From contig NZ_QLTA01000007.1 of the NCBI RefSeq assembly GCF_003269065.1, forward strand, positions 1-64,000: DNA of 64,000 nucleotides. The letters are read 5' to 3'. Within the stretch, counting starts at the first letter, position 1, and every line of letters begins with the position of its first letter. The notes under the pieces were generated by a model. That model did no database searches. It saw only the letters and a program-made list of their open reading frames with translations, and was not told the origin of the DNA. The DNA is from Paracidovorax anthurii. Lineage in GTDB: Bacteria > Pseudomonadota > Gammaproteobacteria > Burkholderiales > Burkholderiaceae_C. The position numbers were made by a program, and so were the translations under genes. Shown piece by piece: positions 39,203 to 48,715 of this stretch.

Positions 39203-42037
39203 CTACGCGGCCATGGGCGCCAGCTCCGGCACCCCGCGCCGCTTGGCCACGGCGATGGGCGGCGCCCAGCGCGAGCCCTGGGGCTTCTTGCTGGTCACCA
39301 GCGTGATCTCGGCCGGCTCGAACACTTCGAGGTTGTGGGTGATGGGCGTGGTCAGCACGTACTGCGCCTGCGTGGAGCGCAGGAAGTGGCCCACGAGCTG
39401 GATGTTGCGCACGTCCAGGTGGGCGAAGGGCTCGTCGATGAAGACGAAGCCGCCCGAGCCGCTTTCCTCGTCCTTCAGCAGCCCCACGAGCAGGATCAGC
39501 GACTTGATGACTTGCTGGCCGCCCGAGGCCTCGCCGTCGTTGAGGCCGATGCTGCCCTTGCCGTCGAAGGCGAAGTGCACCTTCAGGCCCGCCTGTGCGA
39601 GCACGGTGTCGTCGTTCTCCAGCAGCGGCAGGTCGGCCGCCACCTCCACGCCCGCGAGCGCGCCCAGCTCCTGGATGTTCTTGCGGTAGCGGCGCACGGT
39701 GCTGCGCAGCACCTCGATGTAGCTCTCGCGCGCATTCATCACGGCGGTGCCGGCCTGGGCATTCTTCACCTGGTGGTCCGAGAGGCTCAGGGCCTGCTCG
39801 CGCACGGTGGTCTCCATGCGGCGGAAGCGCTCTTCCACGGTGGCGTCCTGCTCCCAGGTGCCCTGCTCCAGCTCCTGCTCCACGGCCTGCAGGCGCAGCC
39901 GGGCCTGCGTGTCGTTCGTGTAGGACTCCACCAGCGCGGCGAGGGCCTCGGCGGCCGTCCAGCGCGGGGGGAACTGGCGGCGCTGCGCCTGGCTGCGCCG
40001 CGCGTGGTCCAGGTGCGTGCGGCGCCGCGCGGTCCATTCCTGTGCGGCGCGTTCGGTGTCGCTGCGCGAACGCTTGAGCTGCTGCTCCAGGCGCTGGTGC
40101 TCGTCGGTGAATGCGCGGTGGCGGTCGTGGGCGCGCGTGGATTCGGTGTCCAGGCGCTGCCAGCGCTGGGCGGCGGCGATGCGCGCCTGCCGCGCGGCGG
40201 GCAGCGCCTCGCGGGCCTGGGCGAATTCGTCGCTGCGGCGCGCGAGCTCCTCGGCCGCGCTGTGGCCTTCGAGCGCGCGGCGCGTGTCGTTGATCTGCCG
40301 CTTGAGGGCCATGAGGCGGTCGAGCACGGGCGCGAGCTGCGCGTCGATCTGCGCCAGGTCGCGCTCGGCGGCGGCGCGGCGCGCATGCACGGCGGCGGCG
40401 CCGAACTGGTGGTCGCGCGGCTCCACCCACATCGAGCGCGCGCCGCGCCCGTCGTGCATGTACGCCTGCGGCGTGATCCAGGTGCCGCCCAGGCGCTTGC
40501 CCTCGCGCGGGTCGGCCACGCAGCGCAGCTGCTGCAATTGCTGCACCAGCCAGCGCGGCACGGGCGCGGTGAAGCGCACGTGCGCCAGCAGCGTGCCGGG
40601 CTCGCCGCGCACCGGCTTCTCGCCGGGGCCGACGAGGTAGTGGCGGTAGCGCTCACGCTCGCCGATGTCGTAGGCCTCGGCCAGGTCGCTGTCCTTGTCG
40701 AGCAGCACCACCCAGCGGTGGCCGCGCAGCACGCCTTCGATGGCGGCGCGCCAGGCCTCGTCGGCCACCTCCACCACCTCGGCGACGAAGCGGTGGCCGA
40801 TGCCCTGGGCCGTGAGGCGCTTGCGGAACTGCTGCACCTCGGCCGGCAGCGGCGGCAGGGTCTGGCCCTCCAGCGCCTTGAGCGCGTCCTGGGCGATGCG
40901 GCGGCGCTGCTGCAGGGTGGAGCGCTCGTCCTGCGCCCCGGATTCCTGCTCCTGCAGCTGCTGCAGGTGGGCCTGCAGCTCGTCGGCATTGCTGCCCTTG
41001 TCCACCAGGGCCGCCAGCTCGGCCTCGCGCTTGCCGAGCTGCTCCAGCGGCGCCTCGTGGCGCGTGGCGTCGTCCAGCGCGGTGCGGGCCTCGTCGCGCT
41101 CGGCGCGCAGGCGCTCGGCATCGGCCTGGGCGCTGGTGCTTTCATGGAGCAGCGTGAGCAGGCGCTTGTTCTGCGCGGCCTGCTCGGCCAGCGCCGTGCG
41201 GTGCTGCGTCTTCTGGCGGCGCAGCTCGCGCGCCTGCTTCGCGAGGCCCTCGCGCTCGCCGTGCCAGCCGAGCACGGGGAGCACCTCGGTGCCGAGGCGC
41301 TCGCGCTCGGCGAGCTTGAGCTGCCAAGCCTTGTAGCTCGCCACGCGGTTCTGCAGTTCGGAGAGCTGGGTGCGGCTGTGGTCGAGCTCGCGCTCGGCCT
41401 GCACCATCTCGCGCGCGAGCTGCTGCTGGTGTTCGCGCGCCTGGTCGTAGGCGTCCAGCACCTGCTGGTCGCCGAACACGTCGAACACCAGGCGCAGCAG
41501 CTCGCGCGGGCTGAATTCGCAGAGCCGGTCGGTCTGGCCCTGCTCCAGCGAGAGCACGCGCGCGATGGCGGGCGAGAGGCCGGCCGCGCCGAGCACGCGG
41601 CCCCAGGCCTCCACGCCCATGAAGCCGAGGTCTTTCTCGGGCGTGTCGCGCAGCTGCTCGATGGAGACGTCGCCATCGAGCAGGCAGTAGCGGCGCTGCC
41701 AGTCGCCGCCGTTCTTGTCGATGCGGCAGGCCAGCGTGACCTGGTCGGCATACAGCAGGCGCCGCGCGAACGGGCGGCTGGAGGTCTGGCGGCCCTGCGG
41801 CCGGTTGTCCACCACGGCGCGCAGCCAGGCGGTCTGCGCGCCCGCGTGGCGGGCGTAGGTGCGGTAGTCGCGCGGGGCCGAGCAGCGCAGGCCCAGCAGC
41901 GTGCGCATGGCGTCCAGCAGCGTGGTCTTGCCCGAGCCGTTGGGGCCGGCGATGGTGATGATGGAGGCGTCCAGCGGCAGCGCGACGCGCTGGCAGTAGT
42001 CCCAGTGGACGAGTTCGAGGGATTGCAGGTGGAACAT
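39203..42037 (-). CDS. jetC: Wadjet SMC-like ATPase JetC / MksB
   Basis: A 944-residue SMC-family ATPase. The head N-half has Walker A 'GPNGSGKTT' (31-39). Long charged coiled-coil arms (about 200-800) meet at a hinge-like middle. The head C-half has the ABC signature 'ASGGQQVIKS' (about 836) and Walker B 'FVFIDEPFAHLDVRN' (about 866). It is shorter than MukB (about 1480), as expected of MksB/JetC. It is the loop-extruding motor of the complex. The ATG at 42037 lies 4 bases after the jetB stop; the frame is open further upstream, but 'MFHLQSLELVHW' is the usual start. Confidence 0.9.
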   Translation of the reverse strand: MFHLQSLELVHWDYCQRVALPLDASIITIAGPNGSGKTTLLDAMRTLLGLRCSAPRDYRTYARHAGAQTAWLRAVVDNRPQGRQTSSRPFARRLLYADQVTLACRIDKNGGDWQRRYCLLDGDVSIEQLRDTPEKDLGFMGVEAWGRVLGAAGLSPAIARVLSLEQGQTDRLCEFSPRELLRLVFDVFGDQQVLDAYDQAREHQQQLAREMVQAERELDHSRTQLSELQNRVASYKAWQLKLAERERLGTEVLPVLGWHGEREGLAKQARELRRQKTQHRTALAEQAAQNKRLLTLLHESTSAQADAERLRAERDEARTALDDATRHEAPLEQLGKREAELAALVDKGSNADELQAHLQQLQEQESGAQDERSTLQQRRRIAQDALKALEGQTLPPLPAEVQQFRKRLTAQGIGHRFVAEVVEVADEAWRAAIEGVLRGHRWVVLLDKDSDLAEAYDIGERERYRHYLVGPGEKPVRGEPGTLLAHVRFTAPVPRWLVQQLQQLRCVADPREGKRLGGTWITPQAYMHDGRGARSMWVEPRDHQFGAAAVHARRAAAERDLAQIDAQLAPVLDRLMALKRQINDTRRALEGHSAAEELARRSDEFAQAREALPAARQARIAAAQRWQRLDTESTRAHDRHRAFTDEHQRLEQQLKRSRSDTERAAQEWTARRRTHLDHARRSQAQRRQFPPRWTAAEALAALVESYTNDTQARLRLQAVEQELEQGTWEQDATVEERFRRMETTVREQALSLSDHQVKNAQAGTAVMNARESYIEVLRSTVRRYRKNIQELGALAGVEVAADLPLLENDDTVLAQAGLKVHFAFDGKGSIGLNDGEASGGQQVIKSLILLVGLLKDEESGSGGFVFIDEPFAHLDVRNIQLVGHFLRSTQAQYVLTTPITHNLEVFEPAEITLVTSKKPQGSRWAPPIAVAKRRGVPELAPMAA

Positions 42038-42041
42038 GGGG

Positions 42042-42725
42042 TCAGGCGGGCTCGGACTCGGGGGAGGGCGGCGGCGCGGCATCCGTGGCCGGTGCCGCTG
42101 CACGCTCGCGCGCGAGCACGTCGGCCAGCGCGCCGTCGAGGATGCGCGGCGCGAGCACGTCGTAGTCGAGCAGCACGTCCAGCAGCGGGCCTTCGGCGAT
42201 CTCGTCCTGGCGGCGCAGGATGAAGCCGTGGCGCTCCAGCAGCTTGAGGTTGGCGTCCAGCCGCAGCTTCTTGCCGAGCTGGTTGCCGTAATCTTCCAGC
42301 AGGGTTTTGTACGACAGCACGGGGCTCGCCAGCCGTGCGGAGGGCAGGGGCTTGGCGCCGGGGAAGAAGTCGTTCTGGCCGTCGCCCTCGGCCTCGGTGC
42401 GGCTGGTCTGGCGCTCGCGCTTGGGCAGGACGATCAGCGCCCACAGCACCACCAGCAGGGCCTGGGCGTCGCGCGGCAGGTCGAGGTTGTTGTTGGCGTT
42501 GAGCGCCGCCTCGCCCAGCACGGCGTTCTGCGCGGGCGCCAGCAGGGCCACGCTCACGTGGTCGGCGTAGATGCTGTCCATCCAGCGCAGGCCCGACTGG
42601 GCCAGGCGCTGCTCGACCTGGGCGAACAGCTCGGCATCGACCAGCGCGCGCTTGACGCGCGGGTGGCTGCGCGGCAGCCAGCGGCGCGTGAGGAGTTCTG
42701 CGATCAGCAGGGCGGCGTCGTCCAT
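42042..42725 (-). CDS. jetB: Wadjet kite-like subunit JetB / MksE
   Basis: A 227-residue winged-helix protein of the MukE/MksE (DUF4194-like) class, beginning 'MDDAALLIAELLTRRWLPR'. It is identified mainly by position between jetA and jetC and by the 'VLWALIVLPKRER' and 'LLDYDVLAPRIL' patterns. In MukBEF-type complexes this subunit binds the kleisin and DNA. It ends in an Ala/Pro/Glu tail. The gap to jetC is 4 bases and to jetA 48 bases. Confidence 0.82.
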   Translation of the reverse strand: MDDAALLIAELLTRRWLPRSHPRVKRALVDAELFAQVEQRLAQSGLRWMDSIYADHVSVALLAPAQNAVLGEAALNANNNLDLPRDAQALLVVLWALIVLPKRERQTSRTEAEGDGQNDFFPGAKPLPSARLASPVLSYKTLLEDYGNQLGKKLRLDANLKLLERHGFILRRQDEIAEGPLLDVLLDYDVLAPRILDGALADVLARERAAAPATDAAPPPSPESEPA

Positions 42726-42773
42726 GGGCAGAGGTCCATCCGGGAAAAAGGGAAGAAAACGAAGAAGGCGGTG

Positions 42774-44198
42774 TCAGCCGGCGCCATCGGGCGGTGCCTC
42801 GGTGTCCGGCGGCATGTCGGCGGGCACCAGGCGGCCCTGGCTCATCAGCTCCACCTGCGCGTGGTCCAGCGCCTGCGTGGCGGCCTCCCACCGCACGCGC
42901 CAGGGCTGGCGCGCCAGGGCCCCGGTGGCGCCGGGCAGCACGCCGGCCTGCGGGTCGCCCAGCAGCGGCAGCAACTGGGCCTTGTAGGCCACCTGGGCGT
43001 AGCGCGCGTCCTGCGGCCGGGCCCCGAGCAGCGCCTCGGCCACGCCGCGCGGCGCGGGCGGGCCGCCCTCCAGCGCCCAGGCGGAGAGCAGGTCGGCCAG
43101 GTCGCCCAGCTCGCGCGGCAGCGCCACAGCGGTGAGGCTGCCCTGGGGCGCGTCCTGCGCGCCGGGCAGGTCCTCGGCGGGGCCCTGCGCGGGGCGGTCG
43201 CGCTCGAACTCGGCCTCGGCCACGTCCAGCAGCTCGTGCGGCGCCAGCGCGCACAGGCCCACGGGCGCGGCGAGCGCGCCCTCGGCCAGCGCGGCGGGCT
43301 GGCGCAGCGTCTGCAGCCAGCGCTTCACGTCGGTGCTGGTGATGCCGGTGGTGCCCAGCGTCACGCGCTGTCGGTCCACCTGCTGCAGCGCGCGGTTGAA
43401 CTGGCTGGCCATGGCCAGCAGGCGCGACTGCGCCTGGCCCAGCGCGCGCGCGGCGCGCTCCATGGCGATGTGGCCGTGCGCGTGGCCGATGATGGCCGTG
43501 ATGGCGTCCGAGGCACGGTCGATGAGCTGGGCCGCGCGGTCGTAGCGCTGGCGCGCGGCGCGCAGGCGGAACTCCGAGCCGCTCGCGATCGCATCGGCGA
43601 ATTCGCCGTGCAGCCGCGCGAGCTGCGCCTGCAGCATCTGCAGCTGGCCCGCGTCGAGCGCGCCGAGCTGGTTGGCGCCCACCACCTGCCCGAGCAGCGC
43701 GGCCAGCTCGCCGCCCTCGGCATCCTGCGCAGCGGCCTCGCCGCTCGCGAGCGGCGCGAGCAGGCCCGCCACGCGCTGCGCGAGCGGCGGCAGCGCGTAG
43801 GTGCGGGCGCTTTCGTCCCAGGCGAGCAGGCCCACGTCGCGAAAGCGCTTGAGCACGGTGTCCAGCGCCTCGGGGCGCAGCGCGTGGAACAGCTCGTCGA
43901 TGCGCTCGCGCGCGAGCTGCGCCTCGCCCTGGCGCGCGAGCTGCAGGAAGGCCCAGAGGCGCAGCTGCACCAGCGCGGCGGGGCCGTGGAAGAGGCCGCT
44001 GAGCGCCTGCGACAGCTCCTGCTCGCGCGCGATGCGCCAGAGCAGCGGGTCGTCGGTGGCCGCGTCGGTGTCGCGGAAGAAGTCGAAGAGGGCGCCGGCC
44101 GCCTCGCCCGCGTCGTCCGGCGCGGGCAGGTCGGCGCCCGGCGCGTCGCTCCAGGGGCTGAGGTTGGGCGGGGTAGTGGTGGCCATGCGCGCCGTCAT
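42774..44198 (-). CDS. jetA: Wadjet kleisin-like subunit JetA / MksF
   Basis: A 474-residue mostly helical protein, the kleisin-like bridge (MukF/MksF type) of the JetABC complex. The N-terminal winged-helix part is 'ALSGLFHGPAALVQLRLWAFLQLARQGEAQ'; the middle is a long helical region and the C-terminus is rich in Ala and Leu. Identification rests on size, helical pattern and the downstream jetB-jetC-jetD order; sequence motifs are few. Two starts are possible: ATG 44198, whose ATGA overlaps the rsmE stop, and ATG 44186. The overlap makes the first attractive and suggests translational coupling to rsmE. Confidence 0.8.
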   Translation of the reverse strand: MTARMATTTPPNLSPWSDAPGADLPAPDDAGEAAGALFDFFRDTDAATDDPLLWRIAREQELSQALSGLFHGPAALVQLRLWAFLQLARQGEAQLARERIDELFHALRPEALDTVLKRFRDVGLLAWDESARTYALPPLAQRVAGLLAPLASGEAAAQDAEGGELAALLGQVVGANQLGALDAGQLQMLQAQLARLHGEFADAIASGSEFRLRAARQRYDRAAQLIDRASDAITAIIGHAHGHIAMERAARALGQAQSRLLAMASQFNRALQQVDRQRVTLGTTGITSTDVKRWLQTLRQPAALAEGALAAPVGLCALAPHELLDVAEAEFERDRPAQGPAEDLPGAQDAPQGSLTAVALPRELGDLADLLSAWALEGGPPAPRGVAEALLGARPQDARYAQVAYKAQLLPLLGDPQAGVLPGATGALARQPWRVRWEAATQALDHAQVELMSQGRLVPADMPPDTEAPPDGAG

Positions 44199-44917
44199 CC
44201 GCAGGCCAGCAGCGAGAGCGCCGCGACGGAGGCCGTCTCGGCGCGCAGCACGCGCGCGCCCAGGCTGGCGGGCAGGAAGCCGTGCTCCAGCGCCAGGTCT
44301 TCCTCGTGCGGCGCCAGGCCGCCCTCGGGGCCGTGCAGCACCTGCACACCGGCGGCCGCGCCGGCGGCCTCCACCAGGGGCCGGCTGCCCGCGCGCAGCG
44401 AGAGCACCAGCCGCGCGGCGCCGGGCCCGGGGGGCAGGCGCAGCCAGTCGGCCAGCGGGACGGGCGCCCCGACCTCCGGCACGCGGTTGCGGCCGCACTG
44501 CTCGCAGGCGGCCGCCGCGATGGCCTGCCAGTGGGCCTGGCGCTTGGCGGCCCGCTCGCCCGCGAGCTTGAGCACGCTGCGCGCCGCCGCCACGGGCTGG
44601 ATGCGGGTCACGCCGAGTTCGGTGGCCTTCTCGACGAGCCAGTCCATGCGCTCGTTGGCCGGCATGCCCACCACGAGGTGCACCGCGCGCGCGGCCTCGC
44701 GCTCCACGGGGTCGTGCGCGCCCACCAGCACGTCCACATCGGAGCGGCCCATGCGCGCCACCGTGGCCGCGTACTCGCCGCCGCGCCCGTCGAAGAGCGT
44801 GATCGCGTCGCCGGGCTGCAGGCGCAGCACCTGCACGTGGCGCGCGGCCGAGGGCGGCAGGGCCAGCGTCGCGCCGCTGGCGAGCGGCTCGGGGCAGTGG
44901 AAGCGGGGTGTGTTCAC
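44195..44917 (-). CDS. rsmE: 16S rRNA (uracil1498-N3)-methyltransferase
   Basis: A SPOUT-class methyltransferase, 240 residues. The N-terminal PUA-like part is 'RHVQVLRLQPGDAITLFDGRGGEY'. The knotted domain has 'NERMDWLVEKATELGVTRIQPV', 'EQCGRNRVPEV' and the SAM-binding 'LHGPEGGLAPHEEDLA'. It methylates U1498 in the ribosomal decoding centre. The start is a GTG at 44917. It heads the apparent rsmE-jetABCD unit; a terminator (44980-45002) separates it from amgK upstream. A housekeeping rRNA gene leading a defence cassette is unusual. Confidence 0.94.
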   Translation of the reverse strand: MNTPRFHCPEPLASGATLALPPSAARHVQVLRLQPGDAITLFDGRGGEYAATVARMGRSDVDVLVGAHDPVEREAARAVHLVVGMPANERMDWLVEKATELGVTRIQPVAAARSVLKLAGERAAKRQAHWQAIAAAACEQCGRNRVPEVGAPVPLADWLRLPPGPGAARLVLSLRAGSRPLVEAAGAAAGVQVLHGPEGGLAPHEEDLALEHGFLPASLGARVLRAETASVAALSLLACG

Positions 44918-44919
44918 TC

Positions 44920-44970
44920 TTGCTATTGTTTTGGTAGCTGAAGAATCAGCAAATACGGCGACATGGGCCG
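44920..44970 (+). repeat. dispersed ~53-bp intergenic repeat, copy C
   Basis: This reads 'TTGCTATTGTTTTGGTAGCT', then '..ATCAGCAAATACGGCGACAT' on the plus strand, aligning with the other three copies. It fills nearly all the space between the amgK terminator and the rsmE start, so the rsmE-jet promoter must lie in or beside it. Confidence 0.7.
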
Positions 44971-44979
44971 GTAAACCCT

Positions 44980-45002
44980 GAAAAACGGCCCCCGGGGGCC
45001 GT
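44980..45002 (-). terminator. terminator overlapping the amgK stop codon
   Basis: ACGGCCCCC pairs with GGGGGCCGT (44985-45002) and is followed on the minus strand by TTTTTC. The stem reaches into the amgK stop codon. It insulates rsmE-jetABCD from amgK transcription. Confidence 0.75.
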
Positions 45003-46120
45003 CAGACCCGCCCGAAGGCGTAGCCGGTCGGCGCCTCGGTGCCCTCGATCGCATCGACGAGCCGCAGCAGCGGCGCCAGCTCGCGGTAGCGGCCGGCCGT
45101 GGCGCGGATGTAGCCGATGAAGCGCGGCGTGTCGGCCAGGTAGCGCGGCTTGCCGTCGCGCAGCGTGAGCCGCGCGAAGATGCCGGCCACCTTCAGGTGG
45201 CGCTGCAGGCCCATCCACTCCACCGCGCGGTAGAACGTGCCGAAGTCGTCGCCCCAGCCGGTGGCGCTGCCGGCCCCGAGGATGCCCGCGCGGCGGGCCT
45301 TCTCCCAGTAACGCACGGTAATGTCGATGACGAAGTCCTCGTCCCAGCTGATGAAGGCGTCGCGCAGCAGGCTGGCGATGTCGTAGGTCACGGGGCCGTG
45401 CACCGCGTCCTGGAAGTCGAGCACGCCGAGCGCCGCGCCGGCATCGCCCGGCACCATCAGGTTGCGCATCATGAAGTCGCGGTGCACGTACACCGGGGGC
45501 GCCGCGAGGTTCTCCGCCACGATGGCGTCGAAGGCCCGCGCGAGCGCCGCCTGCTGCGCATCGGCGAGCTGCACGCCGCGGTGGCGCGCCACGTACCAGT
45601 CGGGGAAAAGCGCCAGCTCGCGGCGCAGCAGTGCCTCGTCATAGGCCGGCAGCACGCCGGGGCGCGAGGCCTGCTGCCACTGCAGCAGCACGTCGGTGGC
45701 CTGCAGGTACCAGGCGTGGGCGTCGGCGGGCCGCTCGGGGTCGAGGCGCTCGATCACGGTCTGGGAGCCCAGGTCGGTGAGCAGCATGAAGCCGTGGGCC
45801 TCGTCCCAGGCGAGGATCTGCGGCACGTTCAGGCCGGCGTCCGCCATCAGGCGCTGCACGCGCGCGAAAGGGCGGCAGTCCTCCTTGTCGGGCGGGGCGT
45901 CCATGACGATGCGGCTCGCGCCGTCGGCACCGTCGATGCGCAGGTAGCGGCGGAAGCTTGCATCGACCGAGGCCGGCCGCAGGCTGGCGGGCATCAGGCC
46001 GTGCGCGGCCGCCAGGGGGGCGAGCCATGCCTCGAAGGCGGCGCGGCGGGCGGCATCGGGCCACGGAACGGTGCGGGCTCCGGCGTCGGCGGCCGGGGAG
46101 GGGGGGCGGGGGTGGCTCAT
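45002..46120 (-). CDS. amgK: AmgK-like N-acetylmuramate/N-acetylglucosamine kinase
   Basis: A 372-residue aminoglycoside-phosphotransferase-fold sugar kinase. It has the catalytic 'VYVHRDFMMRNLMV' (HxDxxxxN) and 'GVLDFQDAVHGPVTYDIASLLRD' (metal Asp). The sequence pattern and divergent position against lptD match AmgK of the peptidoglycan-recycling shortcut that yields MurNAc-1-phosphate. Its usual partner murU (the uridylyltransferase) does not follow here; a terminator and rsmE do. The ATG at 46120 is chosen; the frame extends upstream across the lptD start, which is not credible. Confidence 0.87.
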   Translation of the reverse strand: MSHPRPPSPAADAGARTVPWPDAARRAAFEAWLAPLAAAHGLMPASLRPASVDASFRRYLRIDGADGASRIVMDAPPDKEDCRPFARVQRLMADAGLNVPQILAWDEAHGFMLLTDLGSQTVIERLDPERPADAHAWYLQATDVLLQWQQASRPGVLPAYDEALLRRELALFPDWYVARHRGVQLADAQQAALARAFDAIVAENLAAPPVYVHRDFMMRNLMVPGDAGAALGVLDFQDAVHGPVTYDIASLLRDAFISWDEDFVIDITVRYWEKARRAGILGAGSATGWGDDFGTFYRAVEWMGLQRHLKVAGIFARLTLRDGKPRYLADTPRFIGYIRATAGRYRELAPLLRLVDAIEGTEAPTGYAFGRV

Positions 46121-46214
46121 GGATAATCCGATTTTACAAACCCGGCCTCTCCGGCCCGGGTGGCCTGCGGCGCCGGCGCTTCTCGCGCGGGTGCGCCGCC
46201 GACCGGTTGAATCC

Positions 46215-48674
46215 ATGGACCTCTCTTCCTTGCCCGATCCTCTCCGACCGACGCATTCCCTCTCGCCCGCGCGCCGCCGCGCGCGCACCGAGCCGCCGGC
46301 GTTCGAGCGCCGGGCGCTGGCGCGGCTGGCGGCCTGCATGCTCTGCGGCGTTCCGCTGGCGGTGCTCGCGCAGGGCGAATCCGGGGCCGCCACGCCCGCC
46401 GAGGCTGCCCCGGCCCTGCGCTCCAGCCCGCTGCTGCAGGAGAAGATCCCCGACGACGTGCGCCCGAAGCTGCCGATCTTCGTGCGGGGCGACCGCGTCA
46501 CCGGCCAGCCCGACATCAACGCCACCGTCGAGGGCAACGCCGAGCTGCGCCGCGGCGACACCGTCATCCGCGCCGAGCGGCTCGACTACAACGTGCCCGA
46601 CGACCTCGCCAAGGCGCGGGGCAGCGTGCGCATCAACCGCGCGGGCAACGTGTACGAAGGCTCGGTGCTGGAGCTGCAGGTGGATGCGTTCTCGGGCTAC
46701 TTCGACGACGCCAGCTACCGCTTCCTGATCAACGGCGCCCATGGCGACGCCAGCCGCGTGGACTTCATCGACCGCGACCGCGCCGTGGTGCACCAGGCCA
46801 CCTACACCACCTGCCAGAAGAACGACGAGTCCACCTGGCAGCCCGACTGGGTGGTGCGCGCGCGCTCCATCCGCATCGACAATGCCGAGCAGGTGGGCAC
46901 GGCCGAGGGCGGCGTGCTGGAGTTCAAGGGCGTGCCCGTCCTGCCGGTGCCCGGCAGCTTCACGTTCCCGCTCTCGGACAAGCGCAAGTCCGGCCTGCTG
47001 CCGCCCACCATCGGCATCGACAACGTGAGCGGCATCGAGTATTCGCAGCCCTACTACTGGAACATCGCGCCCAACCGCGACGCCACCATCACCCCCACGG
47101 TCATGTCCAAGCGCGGGGTGAATGTCAACGGCGAATTCCGCTATCTGGAGCCCACCTACAGCGGCGAGCTGCGCGCCGACTACATGCCCGCCGACCGCCT
47201 GCGCGACCGCGAACGCTGGGGCCTGGGCGTGAAGCACCGGGGCTCGCTGGACACCTCCTTCGGCGCGGTGGGCCTGAGCCTGGACGTGAACCGCGTGAGC
47301 GACGACAACTACTGGCGCGACTTCACCACCCGCACCAACGGCGGGCTCACGCAGCTCACCCAGCGCCTGCTGCCGGCGGATGCCTCCCTCTCGTGGGGCC
47401 GCTACGACATGTCGCTGAGCCTGCGCACGCTGAAATGGCAGACCCTGCAGGACGTGAACGCGCCCATCGTCCCGCCCTACGACCGCATGCCCCAGATCCA
47501 CTGGGGCTACATGCCCTCGGCGCTGCCCTACGGCCTCGATGCGAGCGTGGAGGCCGACTACACCGACTTCCAGGCCAACCGCGCGCTCACGGGCCAGCCC
47601 AACGCGCGCCGCAGCTACGCAGTGGCGCAGGTGAGCCGGCCGTTCCTGGCGCCCTCGGGCTTCATCACCCCGCGCGTGCAGTTCCATGCCACGCAGTACG
47701 ACTTCGACAGCGCGCTGGCCAACGGCCAGCGCAGTGCCAGGCGCGCGCTGCCCACCTTCAGCGTGGACAGCGGCCTGGTGTTCGAGCGCGACACCCGGTA
47801 TTTCGGCCGCAGCTTCCTGCAGACGCTGGAGCCGCGCGCCTTCTATACCTACACGCCCTACCGCGACCAGAGCCTGATCCCGGTGTACGACACGGCGGCG
47901 ACCGATTTCAACTTCGCCACCATCTACACCGAGAACGCCTACGGCGGCAGCGACCGCATCGCCGACAACAACCTGCTCACCCTGGGCGTGACCACCCGCC
48001 TGCTCGATCCGGTCGACGGCGCCGAGGCCGCGCGCTTCGGCATCGCCCAGCGCGTGCGCTTCAGCGACCAGAACGTCGTGCTGCCGGGCGAGTCGCCTGT
48101 GAGCGAGCGCCTCTCGGACGTGCTGCTGGGCGCCGGCATCAACTGGACGCCGCGCTGGGGCTTCGACTCCACCGTGCAGTACAACCCCAAGACGGGCCGC
48201 TCCATCCGCTCCACCGTGGGCGCGCGCTACAACCCCGGCAACTACCGGGTGCTGAGCGCGGCCTACCGCCTGCAACGCGGCACCAGCGAGCAGATCGACG
48301 TGGGCTGGCAGTGGCCCATCAACGACCTCTGGGGCGACCGCGGCCAGGACCTCGGCCCGGGCCGCGGGCAGGGCGGTGGCCGCTGGTACTCGGTGGGCCG
48401 CCTCAACTACAGCCTGCAGGACCGCAAGCTCGTGGACACCGTGATCGGCTTCGAATACGACAGCTGCTGCTGGATCGGCCGCGTGGTGCTCGAACGCCTG
48501 CAGAGCAGCGTCACCACGACCAACACGCGCCTGCTGTTCCAGATCGAGTTCGTGGGCTTCTCGCGCCTGTCGCTGGGCTCCAACCCGCTCACGACCCTGA
48601 AGCAGAACATCCCGCGCTACCAGTACCTGCGCGAGCAGGTCTCCCCGCCGAGCCGTTTCAGCAATTACGACTGA
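46215..48674 (+). CDS. lptD: LPS-assembly outer-membrane protein LptD
   Basis: The 819-residue outer-membrane beta-barrel that inserts LPS into the outer leaflet with LptE. It has a signal-like hydrophobic stretch '[20 protein letters not shown]', an N-terminal jellyroll ('[30 protein letters not shown]') and a long barrel. Cysteines appear in 'YTTCQKND' and 'YDSCCWIGR', the latter typical of the C-terminal disulfide pair. It is first in lptD-surA-rsmA, divergent from amgK. The ATG at 46215 gives a long charged N-region before the hydrophobic stretch; a later start cannot be excluded. Confidence 0.95.
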   Translation: MDLSSLPDPLRPTHSLSPARRRARTEPPAFERRALARLAACMLCGVPLAVLAQGESGAATPAEAAPALRSSPLLQEKIPDDVRPKLPIFVRGDRVTGQPDINATVEGNAELRRGDTVIRAERLDYNVPDDLAKARGSVRINRAGNVYEGSVLELQVDAFSGYFDDASYRFLINGAHGDASRVDFIDRDRAVVHQATYTTCQKNDESTWQPDWVVRARSIRIDNAEQVGTAEGGVLEFKGVPVLPVPGSFTFPLSDKRKSGLLPPTIGIDNVSGIEYSQPYYWNIAPNRDATITPTVMSKRGVNVNGEFRYLEPTYSGELRADYMPADRLRDRERWGLGVKHRGSLDTSFGAVGLSLDVNRVSDDNYWRDFTTRTNGGLTQLTQRLLPADASLSWGRYDMSLSLRTLKWQTLQDVNAPIVPPYDRMPQIHWGYMPSALPYGLDASVEADYTDFQANRALTGQPNARRSYAVAQVSRPFLAPSGFITPRVQFHATQYDFDSALANGQRSARRALPTFSVDSGLVFERDTRYFGRSFLQTLEPRAFYTYTPYRDQSLIPVYDTAATDFNFATIYTENAYGGSDRIADNNLLTLGVTTRLLDPVDGAEAARFGIAQRVRFSDQNVVLPGESPVSERLSDVLLGAGINWTPRWGFDSTVQYNPKTGRSIRSTVGARYNPGNYRVLSAAYRLQRGTSEQIDVGWQWPINDLWGDRGQDLGPGRGQGGGRWYSVGRLNYSLQDRKLVDTVIGFEYDSCCWIGRVVLERLQSSVTTTNTRLLFQIEFVGFSRLSLGSNPLTTLKQNIPRYQYLREQVSPPSRFSNYD

Positions 48675-48715
48675 GCGTTTCCGATTCACCCCGCTTTCCG
48701 ACCCCGACGTTCCAC

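Noticed and set aside
38429-42223. 1264-residue plus-strand frame opposite jetC and jetD
   Set aside because: Low-complexity composition and no motifs. It mirrors the real minus-strand SMC and Toprim genes.
39787-44349. 1520-residue minus-strand frame across jetA to jetC
   Set aside because: It is in a different frame from the recognised genes, has Arg/Ala/Pro-only composition and cuts across their starts and stops.
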